Positions 1 through 8,496 are shown, counted from the first letter of the stretch. The stretch is DNA of 12,969 nt from Chloromonas sp. AAM2 (GCA_004335635.1 QAXH01006396.1:1-12969), one strand, 5' to 3'. Notes: generated from the sequence alone by a model not told the origin. Program-made: numbers and translations.

Positions 1-282
1 TGCGTGTGCCAGTTTGTGGGCGTCTGTGTGTTGTTTTACATTGGGAGCGAGTTCTCAATCAGAACACAAAAAAGGAGCGTGTGTGTAGGAGTGTTGAGGG
101 CTTTGAGGGGGTACACTAGTTGGAAACTGAGTATGATTATGATCGGCATGTGACAAGGGACAAGGCTTGTTGTGCCTGCTTGCTCTCCGTCCTGGATGCA
201 TTCAATCATGCTGACCTGACGTATGTGTTGTGCTCGAATCACAGTCCACTCGTTCTCACCCGCCCTACGCCCGCACTTGCAG
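1..282 (+). other. CFAP69 intron (3' part, left edge of window)
   Basis: No coding signature in either strand. The stretch ends in a pyrimidine-rich run and the acceptor cacttgcag at 274-282. The ORFs here are short and unconvincing. Confidence 0.6.
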
Positions 283-507
283 GGCTATCGCGCTGTTGAT
301 AAGGAATCACGAAACGATATCCTTGTGGTCATCAACCTAATCATGGGGGCAGAACACCGGGACATGTCGCCTGCTGGCCACAGCCCACGTGACACTCATG
401 GGGCAGTTTTCTGCATGGTGGCGGCGGAAGCAGGGCTGTTTCAACCGTTACTGGCTGTTTCTACCTCCCCTGAGCTGGGCGTGCATGAACATCCTGGGCT
501 TGTCAAG
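283..507 (+). CDS. CFAP69: CFAP69 exon a (first in window)
   Basis: Acceptor cacttgcag ends at 282 and donor gtgggg starts at 508. It is 75 codons, phase 0 at both ends. It begins GYRAVDKESRNDILVV, which aligns with the RNDILV helix of animal CFAP69. It ends with two further helices (FCMVAAEAGLFQPLL and LGVHEHPGLVK). I see no exon in bases 1-282, so the preceding exon lies outside the window. Confidence 0.88.
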
Positions 508-3500
508 GTGGGGGTTGGGGGTCAAGGAAGTCATGAATGTGATGCTTGTGAGAAATTGTAACGAAGGTGAAGCGATATGCAGGTATGTTGGGTATTCATG
601 ACAATGGGCGTGCTTGGGTTGACTGGGTGAGCGGTAGTGGCTTGTTTTGCCCGTACCAGACCCAAGTGCCCAAGACGTCTGCAACACCACAACAATGACG
701 ATGACGAGCCCTAGCCTAGCTTCAAGGTGCTTGTTTCTGTATTCCAAAAGCCGCCCATGACTTGTCCGACCTCTCGCTTGGCGAGTCATCTACGTACGGA
801 TTGGTCATCTCAGCCTCGCCTGGACCCACTCTGTGCGTCCCATGCAGGCCTGGGCCCTCACCAGTGAGGAGTGTGACCTGGAGCTCAAGCTGCTGGCGTG
901 GCGGGCGTGTGCCGCGGCGTGTGTACACTCGGGGTCAAGGGGTGGGTGCTAGTTGGGGTAGTTTTGCCTTGCCAGTTGGTTGGTCAGTGAGGTAGTTAGC
1001 TTGGAGGCAATCTCACTACGACCCATGGACACAAAACATGGACACAACAGTCAGCTCGTTCCCATGCTTCATTTTACATATGCACGTTATGGTTAATTGA
1101 TTTGTTACATCAGGGAAGCCGTTAAAGGACATGGGACGGGTTGTGTACCGCCCTGACCTACCCTGAGCAAGAAAGGAGAAGAAAGGCAGGAAGAAAGGCA
1201 GAAGTAGGCCCAAAGGCAGAAAAGGCAGCAACGAACAAGGCAGAAAGGAAGGCAACCAGCCACATGAAACAGGAACAGAGCACAGAACCAGCATGCAAAG
1301 CGGGTTAGTCCAAGCGCCACAAGCAAGGTGCCCATGCACATTATGGTCCAGGATCAGTGCCCGCCCCAGCCAGACCCTAAACGGTTCGGCGTACCCTACT
1401 GGCATCTGCAGCCAACAAAGCGTGTGAAACAGCAGTGAGCAAAAAGCCATGCGTAGCCCTCTTTCTTCTTTCCAGGCGTGAAGTGCATGCTTATTGCCCC
1501 CCCCTCCCCCAATACCGCCCGCCTTGCGTTGCACACCAGCAGCCTTGCCTTGTCTTGTACGTTTCCAGGCCCAGTGCTCCCGCTGGCGAAGTCCTGGGGC
1601 TTCATGCGAGCGATGCTTGCATGTGCTGAGCTGCTGCCCGAGGCTTTGCGGCATCAGGGGGTGGCGGCAGCGGCGGCTGTGGCACAGAAGCGATGGGCAA
1701 ACGACCAAATGACGCAGGTGAGGTGAAAGGCTTGAACAAAAACGTAAGAACGGGTTAGCAGAAACGTATACAACTGTCAACAGGCAAAAACATTCAGTGA
1801 ACATTATAAACAGGCAGACAAGCGGGAGGGAAGGGAGGGAGGTTTGCCAATCTGTGGGTTGGCGTGATGGTGTGATAGCACTACTCATTCTAACTTACCC
1901 TACCCTACCGCATCCTAGCCGAGCCTGTTGACATCCATTTCAAGTCAGGTGCATCCTTAGCCCGTTCTCACCCTGCCCAAACATGATCTCAATCTCACCC
2001 CGCGTTGTGCGGCCTCCCTTGCCCCTGCAGTTGCGGGTGGCTGCTCTCTCCTGTCTGTATTCCCTGGCACCCCTGTGCCCCGAGGCCTATCTGTCCGAGG
2101 GGGGACCGGCAGTGGCTCTCAGGCTGATGGCAACGGGGACAAACCCAGGTGGGGCGGATGGCGTAGGGTAGGGTAGGGTAGGGTAGGGTAGGGGTTGGAG
2201 CTAAGCTGGGTCACATGATGAAGCCAGATGCATGGCACACGTCTACATCTGATGGCTCAAGGACAGCAGGGAAGCGTCGAAAAACAAGGATTCTGTAGCC
2301 CGACGACTGGTCGTCACAGCACAGGCAGTTGCCGGAGCTGCAGCAGCACGTGAGTCATGTGTGCATGCAACTGTTCATGTTCTGGATTCCTTGCATGATG
2401 TGCATGTTCTGTTTGTTGTGCGTTCTGATTGCACTCACAAGCGACACACACACGGACTGACCATGTGATGATGATTTGTATACCACGTAGTCATGCATGT
2501 GACCATGTGACCACGTGACCATGCGACCATGTGACCATGCATGCAGATGCAGTGGAGGCCGCTCTAAGGCACCTCCACCGGTTGGTGTCGTGTGTGCCGG
2601 AGATGGCCGAGGTGCTCGGGGCGGAGGGGGGGATCAGCACGCTCATCGACGTCATGCAGGACGCGGGCAAAACACAGGTAACGGTATCCACCACGACCTT
2701 CACAACTAACTACCCAACTTACAATTCAACTAACAACTAACTACCTTCATAACTAACTACCTAACCAACTCTCAACGCGGTTTGTTTGTCGCCCACCACC
2801 ACTGGTAGCATACGTTGATGTTGACTGGCCATTGTTGATGGCACTACATCACCATGACATCTGCTGATAGCATCCGCTGGCTTCCCAGCAACAACTTGCA
2901 CAGGGCTACTGCAAAGACAAGCTTTGACTGCGCCTGCGAACTGCTCCCCAGCCTGACTCCGCCTCAACCCATGCTCCTTGCACCCCTGTCCCGCAGAGTG
3001 CCCGTCACTACTGCCTGCTGCTGCTGGCCTCGCTGTGCCGTGTCAACGCGGAAAACCTGCGGCGGTTTCGGCATTCCAACGGTGTGCTGGCGTTACTGGG
3101 GCAGTTGGCCCGGTGCAAGGCAGCTGACCCGACCCTGCCCTCAGCTTACACGGTGAGAACCGGTGGACGGTGATGCTATCAGGATTAACACCAACCAACC
3201 TAGGATTAACACCAATCAAACCTTTTAAAATTGACACCAATCAAATTCGCCCACGAAGAAGACGCCCATGAAGTGAGAAAGGTCACTTCACAGCCTGCTG
3301 GAGCGTTTATTTAATGCAAGCCACTAGAACAGGCCGTTCCTGGAGCTAGCCACTAGAATAGACCGTCTGCTGGAAGCAGCTGTTCATCCGTGTCACCTCA
3401 CCACTCCTCCCTCAGCTGTGCGCCAGTGCCGATAAGCTGCTGGCTGCCGGGTCCCTCCGGCCCGTCAGTCACTCAGCCACTGAGTCCGACCTGTCCCCCT

Positions 3501-6500
3501 GGCTGTTCTCCTCTCCTGGCGTGTCATCCATTCCATGCCCCTATTCAACCCTACTCTACACGCCATACCCCTCCATACTGTCAAACCTTACACGACCCTA
3601 CCCGACACAACCCTATTGGGACCTGGTCGTAGTCACTTGGTCGCTTGGTCGGCCATGCTCCTCTGACTGGTCCCTGTTAGTCCCAGCTGACATGCACCTC
3701 CCATGGCCTGCCTCAGGTCGCGGTCCTCGACTGTGTGTGGGCGTGCGTGGCCGCGGACCGGAAGAACACCGCCAAGCTCCTGGTGGAGGACGGAATGGAT
3801 GCACTACTGGACCTGCTTGAGGTAAGGAGCCGTACGGATAACACACTATAACAATGCCACTAGGGACAACACAGCCCTTTGTCTAGTGAAGAATGGAATG
3901 CGTGCAAAACCTTGATGCAGGTGAGGTTCAGAAAGGGCAAAGGTTTAGGGCAGGGTAGACTAGTATAATGTGACTATGGTGCGTCACACAGTATAGAACA
4001 TGGCACCAAACACAGTGCAGGCGCCCTCACCTCCTCTGGTCCCACGTGTGGATGATTACTGACGTATACTCGCCATATCTGTGTGCTTGGTCCCTGTGCC
4101 AAACCTCGTTATCACTCTCGACTCCCTTGCTCAAAGTCCATGTCACACTGCCGTTGCTTGCCACGTGCAGGCCAGTAACCGCGGCCACCGAGCCGTCATT
4201 TTGGCGCTCCTGTGCGACCTGCTCGAGAACCCTAGATCACACCCGTTTTTCCTCGCCTGGAAATCTTCCCGTGACGCCCGCGGCTCTGCGCAGCTGCTGC
4301 TGTCCGTATGGCGGGAGGAGGAGGCTGTGCGGGGCATGACGGCAGGGGGCGTGCTGGGTGAGTTGTGGAGCGTGTTAGGGTTGTGATCAGGGTTTTGCCA
4401 GGATTTGGCTTATCAGAAGCATGCCTCTGGGTGAATTGCACCACGTGTGTGCGTGTGTTAGGTTGCGAGTGTTAGGGGTGTAATTAGATTGGTTTTTGGT
4501 AATTGGATTGAGGGTTTGGCATGGGGCACATGCTGCAGCTCACGAGTAGTATATCAAGCCCAAGCTCGGGTCCAGAACAAAACACACATCGACTACAGTG
4601 TAGTGATTTTTATGTTGATTACATAAAGGGGGGCCCTTACAATGTTACATTTACGTCAGGTAGGAGTTTAGAACAGTAAGAAAGCGCTCCTCTGCTCCCG
4701 CCTGTGCACCAATTGTGCAACTGCTCTTTGACAACACCACAAGTGCCATTTCCCTTGCTGCTTTCCCTTACTCATCGTGTCAGCCGCGAGTATCAAAAAA
4801 GCCCTAACCGATTGCCGTTGCTTGCCGTTTCTTCAGTTAACCCCACCCAGCCCCTACTGGGCACGGGTCAGCGCAGCCAGTGGGTACCGCAGGAGAGCCT
4901 CGTATACTCGGGACTGGCGGCCCTACAGACGAGTAAGCGTTGACTATCTGATCAGTCATACGCCACCTAACAGTCAGCCTCTGACCCTGGTATTGACGTA
5001 AAGTTTATTCATAGGATGCTGGCCACAAGTGCTTGGATGCTAAGGACGTGGAGAAAAGGGGTGGTTGACTGGTGCTCGGGCCAAGGGGCTCAATGAGCAG
5101 TGGCAGCCGAGAAGGTACAGTATCCAACACGCCAAAAGAGCTGCAACCCAACATGCCAACAGGACCGAAAAAGCAAGCAAGCAAACAAACTTGTTGCGTA
5201 TTCAGTAGGGGCACAATACCGTGCAGATGATCCGAACCAGTAAACAGCAGGGAGCTGTGAAGGAAACCAGGTGAACTTGCCACACAAGCAAACCGACAAG
5301 CAACCCTGGTGTGCTCAAGGTAGGACATGGCCTGCATAGCGTTACATCACAGCAAACCAACTGCAACCACACCAACCAAGCTACCTGACATTGATTGCTT
5401 GCAGGTGGCAGCGGCGGTGCCCTGGCCGCCAGCCCCACACCGGACCGAGCAGCCACCGTGGCAGCCCTGCTAGAGTCATCGACTGGGGAAAGGGTGCTGG
5501 CAAAGATCTACGGCTGTTTCCGGCTGTTAGGCTTTGGCGGTTTCAGCTCGCTGGAGCCGGCTGATGCCGCCACTCTGGCACTCGTGGAAATGTGAGCAAC
5601 GCTAGGACAGCCGTCACCTCAGCCCCGGCCTGAGGATAGCAGGAAATTAAATGACCCTAACCCTGGCATAAGGGATAGACTTAACCCCTGTCAAACCCGT
5701 GTCAAATAACCTGATCTGACCCAACTATACAACAGGAATTGTGGGGAGGTACGAGCAAGGGGTGATCGTAAACCTAACGGCATGGAATTAGGATGATCTG
5801 TACTGCCTGCTGATGCCCGAAGCAATATCACCTAACCTACTCATGTTGTCCGGCCATTGCCCTTGTTAATGTCATCCAAAGGTGCAGTGAACCTAACACT
5901 CCACGCGATGCGATCTCGTGTACTTCCACTGCCTTTGATAAACGACAACTCTGCCTCCATCCAAACGTTGTGTTGCCTTGTGATGAGACGATGTTCGACC
6001 TGCCACGTGCCTCTCCCTGCAGGTTCGTCAAGTTCAAGCAGGGCGAGGTGTGGTCGCGCCTCCGGGACGAGCTTGATGCCGAGGGTCTAAGGCCCACCGC
6101 CCCCGACAGGGAGAGGCTGGAGAGCGGGGTGGAACTGAGTCAGCACCTGGGGAAAACACTCAGAGACACGCAGGTGGGTAGCTGGTTGCTGCAGTTGTCT
6201 TTCGACATCCGTGTCAATTCCACAATGGTTAGGCTGGGTTGGCAGTGTCCAACGGACTGGCCAAGCTCGGGTGCAACCATCACGCCAGGCGCCTCTAGTG
6301 CAGCCGTCACACCAGGCCTGTTGCCAGGGCCTCCAGTGCCACCTTAGTGCTTGGAACCTCTCTGCAGCCAGCCTTGCCCACGCCACTCAAACTCCGCTTA
6401 TTCCTCTTCCCGCACCCGGCTCTCCCCCATGGGCTTCCCACGTGTCCGCCCGGTGTCTGCTACGCATCCCCCACGTATACCCCAATTGTCCCCCACGACC

Positions 6501-7046
6501 CCCCGTGTGTCTCCAGGCCACTCTTTTGGAGCGTGAGCTTGAGCGCGCCGCGGAGCAGGAGCGGCAGTTCTACGAGAACATGCGGGCGCAGCGCAAGCTG
6601 GAGCAGGAGGCGAGGTTCTACAAGGTGGGACAAATCAAATTCGAGTGTAAATCTACCGGTGGACGAACTCAGATTTGTGTCCATCAACTGTAAGCTATGC
6701 AGCTAGCTAGTTAGCTAACGGGTACGTGAGCAATCTGGATGTACATGCACGTCCAGCAGCCAGGTTTACTTTCTGACCATAGGATTTTAAGTGTCATCAT
6801 AGATGGATTTGCTTGACACGGCGTGGCAACGTTACCAGAGCTGGAAGATAATAGGCTCAAATCTGACTCGCCTGAAATCGAGGTCATAAGAATGTGGTTG
6901 CAGAGTACATTGATTGTTATTGAACATCTGCTCGCGTGCAGAAGGACAAGTCGCAGCTGACTTTGGCTGAGGTGCGGGAGGCAAAGCAGAAGAAGGAGAC
7001 CATGCTGCGCGCGTCGATTAGGGGGGTTGCTGCAACCATGGCCTAA
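283..7046 (+). CDS. CFAP69: CFAP69 / FAP69, cilia- and flagella-associated armadillo protein (5' partial, 15 exons in window)
   Basis: Exons: 283-507, 848-941, 1569-1717, 2031-2148, 2299-2349, 2547-2677, 2997-3152, 3416-3520, 3717-3821, 4171-4357, 4837-4932, 5405-5591, 6023-6173, 6517-6624, 6942-7046. All introns are GT-AG and every junction keeps frame, giving 655 codons and a TAA stop. Residues 1-440 are helical repeats of armadillo/HEAT type; 441-490 is a Gly/Ala/Pro linker; 490-585 is a conserved block; about 565-650 is charged and likely coiled coil. Signature strings matching my memory of animal CFAP69, in the same order, are RNDILVVINLIM, CDLELKLLAW, LDCVWACV, AWKSSRDARG, LSVWREEE, AKIYGCFRLLGF and KFKQGEVW. 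Family knowledge: CFAP69 belongs to the C1b projection of the ciliary central apparatus and is needed for sperm flagella and ciliary motility. The N-terminal third is outside the window. The C-terminus stops soon after the coiled coil, earlier than in animals. Least certain exons: 2299-2349 and 3416-3520. Confidence 0.9.
848..941 (+). CDS. CFAP69: CFAP69 exon b
   Basis: Acceptor catgcag ends at 847; donor gtgggt starts at 942. It codes LTSEECDLELKLLAWRA, a helix that aligns with the EDFELKKLLFN region of the animal protein. It ends in phase 1, which the next exon (starting with two codon bases) completes. A competing donor at 934 (gtcaag) would break frame. Confidence 0.85.
942..1568 (+). other. 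CFAP69 intron, 627 bases, with polypurine repeat
   Basis: The largest CFAP69 intron in the window. It contains a polypurine stretch at about 1168-1257 built from AAAGGCAG-like units and a C-run (about 1496-1509). No exon was found inside. Confidence 0.6.
1168..1257 (+). repeat. Polypurine AAAGGCAG-type minisatellite
   Basis: Four exact AAAGGCAG copies plus related AAGGCAG and GGAAGGC units on an almost pure A/G strand. In the antisense direction it reads as a long Leu/Phe/Pro hydrophobic run, which is a by-product of the composition. Confidence 0.7.
1569..1717 (+). CDS. CFAP69: CFAP69 exon c
   Basis: Acceptor tttccag ends at 1568; donor gtgagg starts at 1718. Two codon bases plus 49 codons, ending phase 0. 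It codes helices FMRAMLACAELLPEAL and VAAAAAVAQKRWANDQMTQ. The run of five alanines comes from a GCG/GCA tract. The segment aligns with the animal stretch before the LQLHAIATL helix. Confidence 0.85.
2031..2148 (+). CDS. CFAP69: CFAP69 exon d
   Basis: Acceptor cccctgcag ends at 2030; donor gtgggg starts at 2149. It starts LRVAALSCLYSLAPLCPEAY, a typical armadillo repeat corresponding to the LHAIATLSSVAPLL segment of animal CFAP69. It ends in phase 1. The TAGGG array at 2165-2194 begins 16 bases past the exon end. Confidence 0.9.
2165..2194 (+). repeat. (TAGGG)n array, six G-runs, next to a 5' splice site
   Basis: Six runs of at least three G (starting at 2166, 2171, 2176, 2181, 2186 and 2191) are separated by TA. 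The array lies 16 bases after the end of exon d. Sense-strand G-runs with two-base loops can in principle form G-quadruplexes in DNA or pre-mRNA. Confidence 0.9.
2299..2349 (+). CDS. CFAP69: CFAP69 exon e1 (short, less certain)
   Basis: Acceptor ttctgtag ends at 2298; donor gtgagt starts at 2350. The 51 bases join exon d (phase 1) and the next exon (phase 1) without a stop and code RRLVVTAQAVAGAAAA. The segment occupies the place of the poorly conserved Gly-rich linker of the animal protein, so homology gives little help. The donor cuts a CACGTG palindrome as CAC/GTGAGT. Confidence 0.6.
2499..2538 (+). repeat. Octamer minisatellite GTGACCAT x5 ending at a 3' splice site
   Basis: Five consecutive 8-base units: GTGACCAT, GTGACCAC, GTGACCAT, GCGACCAT, GTGACCAT. 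GCATGCAG and the splice junction follow at 2546. One unit contains a CACGTG. Confidence 0.88.
2547..2677 (+). CDS. CFAP69: CFAP69 exon e2
   Basis: Acceptor atgcatgcag ends at 2546; donor gtaacg starts at 2678. It codes VEAALRHLHRLVSC and MAEVLGAEGGISTLIDVMQD, an armadillo repeat matching the animal segment YSLRLLRAVV to IQQMIGIF. It ends phase 0. The intron before it has no polypyrimidine tract but an octamer repeat. Confidence 0.87.
2700..2766 (+). repeat. CTAACTAC-type simple repeat in intron
   Basis: Irregular copies of AACTAACTAC and CTAACTACC within the intron 2678-2996. No exon was seen in this intron. Confidence 0.7.
2997..3152 (+). CDS. CFAP69: CFAP69 exon f
   Basis: Acceptor cccgcag ends at 2996; donor gtgaga starts at 3153. 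It is 52 codons, phase 0 to phase 0. It codes YCLLLLASLCRVNAENLRRF and NGVLALLGQLARC, matching the animal ILLILSGLCENH to GVDIVLHVM repeat. Confidence 0.88.
3181..3240 (+). repeat. About 21-base tandem repeat in intron
   Basis: Two units starting AGGATTAACACCAA (3181 and 3202) are followed by a degenerate third unit containing TTGACACCAATCAAA. It lies in the intron 3153-3415. Confidence 0.75.
3320..3374 (+). repeat. Pair of direct repeats GCCACTAGAA(C/T)AG
   Basis: GCCACTAGAACAGGCCGT and GCCACTAGAATAGACCGT begin 29 bases apart in the same intron, each followed by a CTGGA-containing tail. Confidence 0.7.
3416..3520 (+). CDS. CFAP69: CFAP69 exon g (candidate, possibly lineage-specific insert)
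   Basis: Acceptor ctccctcag ends at 3415; donor gtgtca (weak) starts at 3521. Exactly 35 codons, phase 0 on both sides. It begins LCASADKLLAAGSLRP, a plausible helix, then a Ser/Pro-rich tail. Exons f and h would also join in frame without it, so it could be a cassette exon. I know of no clear animal counterpart for the tail. Confidence 0.62.
3717..3821 (+). CDS. CFAP69: CFAP69 exon h
   Basis: Acceptor gcctcag ends at 3716; donor gtaagg starts at 3822. It is 35 codons, phase 0 to 0. It codes VAVLDCVWACVAADRKNTAK and DGMDALLDLLE, matching the animal LDSIWCCILG to EGIFLLLDLL repeat. This is one of the best-conserved stretches in the window. Confidence 0.92.
3822..4170 (+). other. CFAP69 intron, 349 bases
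   Basis: No exon-like frame. It holds two CACGTG palindromes (4043-4048 and 4162-4167), the second touching the acceptor CAG. Confidence 0.55.
4171..4357 (+). CDS. CFAP69: CFAP69 exon i
   Basis: Acceptor ccacgtgcag ends at 4170; donor gtgagt starts at 4358. It codes VILALLCDLLENPRSHPFF, AWKSSRDARG and LSVWREEEAVRG. These match the animal segment containing FCDNPK, AWQGKK and LWRKEEKELG. It ends in phase 1. Confidence 0.93.
4358..4836 (+). other. CFAP69 intron, 479 bases
   Basis: It starts with a GT-rich part (about 4444-4510) and then an AT-richer part (4590-4680). It contains one CACGTG (4442-4447). No exon or RNA gene is recognisable. Confidence 0.55.
4837..4932 (+). CDS. CFAP69: CFAP69 exon j
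   Basis: Acceptor tttcttcag ends at 4836; donor gtaagc starts at 4933. Two codon bases, 31 codons and one base. It codes a Pro/Gln-rich linker (PLLGTGQRSQWVPQESLVY). Position and phase fit the linker between the armadillo part and the C-terminal block. Confidence 0.78.
4933..5404 (+). other. CFAP69 intron, 472 bases
   Basis: It contains an AAGC/AAAC simple run at about 5170-5190. Several overlapping antisense ORFs of up to 110 codons are open here but lack any recognisable family or splice context. Confidence 0.55.
5405..5591 (+). CDS. CFAP69: CFAP69 exon k
   Basis: Acceptor gcttgcag ends at 5404; donor gtgagc starts at 5592. After a Gly/Ala linker it codes LAKIYGCFRLLGFGGFSSL and ADAATLALVE, matching the animal RAKIYAVLGKLDF block. 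It ends after AT, and the first G of the next exon restores ATG. Reading on without splicing would hit TGA at once. Confidence 0.92.
5592..6022 (+). other. CFAP69 intron, 431 bases
   Basis: No coding signal. There are two adjacent CCCTAA/CCCTGG units near 5653 and a CACGTG at 6004-6009, shortly before the acceptor. Confidence 0.5.
6023..6173 (+). CDS. CFAP69: CFAP69 exon l
   Basis: Acceptor tccctgcag ends at 6022; donor gtgggt starts at 6174. It codes FVKFKQGEVWSRLRDELDAE, GLRPTAPDRERLES and HLGKTLRDTQ. This is the most diagnostic part: animal CFAP69 has FDFKIGEIWNEI, then LRPVTTDKKALE and IGKMVASLQ in the same order. Confidence 0.95.
6174..6516 (+). other. CFAP69 intron, 343 bases
   Basis: Pyrimidine-rich toward its 3' end with a good acceptor. 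It contains a CACGTG at 6439-6444. The ORFs spanning it are open by composition and interrupt the conserved helix if retained. Confidence 0.5.
6517..6624 (+). CDS. CFAP69: CFAP69 exon m
   Basis: Acceptor gtctccag ends at 6516; donor gtggga starts at 6625. It is 36 codons of charged helix (LLERELERAAEQERQFYENM and QRKLEQEARFYK), probably coiled coil, phase 0 at both ends. Confidence 0.92.
6942..7046 (+). CDS. CFAP69: CFAP69 last exon with stop
   Basis: Acceptor cgcgtgcag ends at 6941. It codes KDKSQLTLAEVREAKQKKET, then MLRASIRG and VAATMA before TAA at 7044-7046. The charged helix continues from the previous exon. Animal proteins carry several dozen further residues after this point. Confidence 0.9.
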   Translation, partial: KDKSQLTLAEVREAKQKKETMLRASIRGVAATMA

Positions 7047-7303
7047 ACCTACCCTGTGCCCGAAGAGGGCAGCCTGCGCTTTGCTGCAACCATATGTAGT
7101 ACACGAAGGCGACCCATATGCACTGAGCGCAAGCCATGCCTGAGACGAACCAGCCATCCCTGCCCAGACCAAAGCTTGACCCAGATTTCCGAAGAGATCC
7201 TGGGGTATGGCTGCAAACCATATCATCACTTATCCCACCGTACTGTACCCTTGCCTCTCCAGGGCTTTTGCTGGTCTTGTTTTGTTGGCGAGTGACCGGT
7301 CTT

Positions 7304-7308
7304 TGTAA
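7304..7308 (+). promoter_or_regulatory. Candidate poly(A) signal TGTAA for CFAP69
   Basis: TGTAA is the usual polyadenylation signal of chlorophycean algae. This copy lies about 260 bases after the CFAP69 stop, a plausible 3' UTR length. The assignment is inference from position and motif only. Confidence 0.35.
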
Positions 7309-7906
7309 GACTGTGATTTGTCCAAGACCTCCTTGCCACAGCCACCGTCTCTGGTTTTCAAGTGTAGGACTTACTCCTCTGGAGTGGCAGGCCTACAATC
7401 GTCTCGACGTCTCTGCCTTGTTGCTTTCCCTCGTAGCCCACACTTGGTGTCACACGGCGTCACATCCCGACTTAGTGCCAGAGTCAGTTACAAGCACTTA
7501 GTCAGAAGCTGCGCACAGCAGCATTGTACGGGTAAACAAGAAGCCTACGGTTAAGATCCCTGTCCACAGTTGCTCTGACAGATGTTTGTCCATGACTGCA
7601 TAATTGAGATCCTGAGTGCAGGATGGGCATGTTGCGCCTCTGAACCTGTGTTACTACACAACAAAACACAACGTGCCACGCCCGAGCATGGCTAAGTGAC
7701 TCGCATAGAGAATGAGCATGGTTGTGACAAGCGCACTGAAAGGAGCATATAGAAGAAAATGCAGATGAACAAACCCCTCTTGGCTGAAGCCATGTGAGAG
7801 ACAACATGGACATTGGTATTGGCACGCAGCAGAGGCCTTGGAAATGGATCCAGCGTCAAACGGGGGTAAAAAGAAAGGGGCACGACACAGGCCTGACCAC
7901 GCCCCA

Positions 7907-7943
7907 GATAGCAGCACGTGCCGAATAGCGATAGCAGCACGTG
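7907..7943 (+). repeat. Two copies of GATAGCAGCACGTG, 23 bases apart
   Basis: Exact 14-base copies at 7907-7920 and 7930-7943. Each contains a CACGTG palindrome. Confidence 0.85.
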
Positions 7944-8354
7944 TCTCTTTGCCCACATCACAAGTTGCTGTTACTCAATGATCCGGCTGCAGCCGGTTGA
8001 CCGTAGCAGCGACATTGAGCATAGCATACAGCATTAGAACGAGCAACGCCTAGCCTAGCTCCGTCAGGTTCAGTGCCAGTTTGCCGGCGGAATACCAGAT
8101 GTACCCGGCGGAACAGAGCACCTGGCCTACCTCATGGGTACTGGGCATCAAAACTCATCCAATTCGACAGCCTGATAACAAGCCGCGATCTGTCTGTACT
8201 GCAATCATGGCATCAGCTGTAGCGCACTGAGGCAACAAGCTTACTACTCTTTGCCACGTCCCAAGCATGCACATGTGCAGGGAAGTGCATGTCCCCTTGC
8301 AGAAGCACAGGTTGTGTTCAGCTGCTTGACCAGAACACGTGTGAAGCAAAAGTA

Positions 8355-8496
8355 ACCTGGACGCTGTAATCTTGAACACTGCTGCCTGCCCTGTGAAGTG
8401 TCTAGCAAAAACCCTAGTTGACTGTTTCATACAACAAACTCTGCAAAGGCAAGCCATCACTCTTGGCGCCATGTATTGCCAGGGCAGTCCGCCTAC
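8355..8496 (+). repeat. Diverged direct repeat, copy 1
   Basis: It shares with copy 2, in the same order, ACCTGGA-CGCTG, CTGCCT, AGCAAAA-CCCTAG, GACTGTT, AGGCAAGCCA, CACTC, TGGCGCCATGT and GTCCGCCTA. About 140 bases long. It lies in the convergent intergenic region; origin unknown. Confidence 0.75.

Noticed and set aside
1016..1888. 290-codon - strand ORF opposite a CFAP69 intron and exon
   Set aside because: Its hydrophobic Leu/Phe/Pro run comes from the intronic polypurine repeat, and the rest is antisense to a well-supported CFAP69 exon. No family signature.
2165..2194. Telomeric or subtelomeric DNA
   Set aside because: The unit is TAGGG, not the known green algal TTTTAGGG or TTTAGGG, and it lies inside an intron of a conserved gene. 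Treated as a microsatellite.
283..4357. Generic armadillo protein such as importin or a beta-catenin-like protein
   Set aside because: The ordered signatures (RNDILV, LDCVW, AWKSSRDARG, AKIYGCFRLLGF, KFKQGEVW, LRPTAPD) fit CFAP69 specifically.
7136..7501. 121-codon + strand ORF after CFAP69
   Set aside because: No homology I recognise, overlapping other open frames, and it lies in the likely 3' UTR.
7692..7961. Overlapping - strand ORFs with hydrophobic stretches
   Set aside because: Three overlapping ORFs in two frames share the region, with no evidence favouring any one and no splice context.
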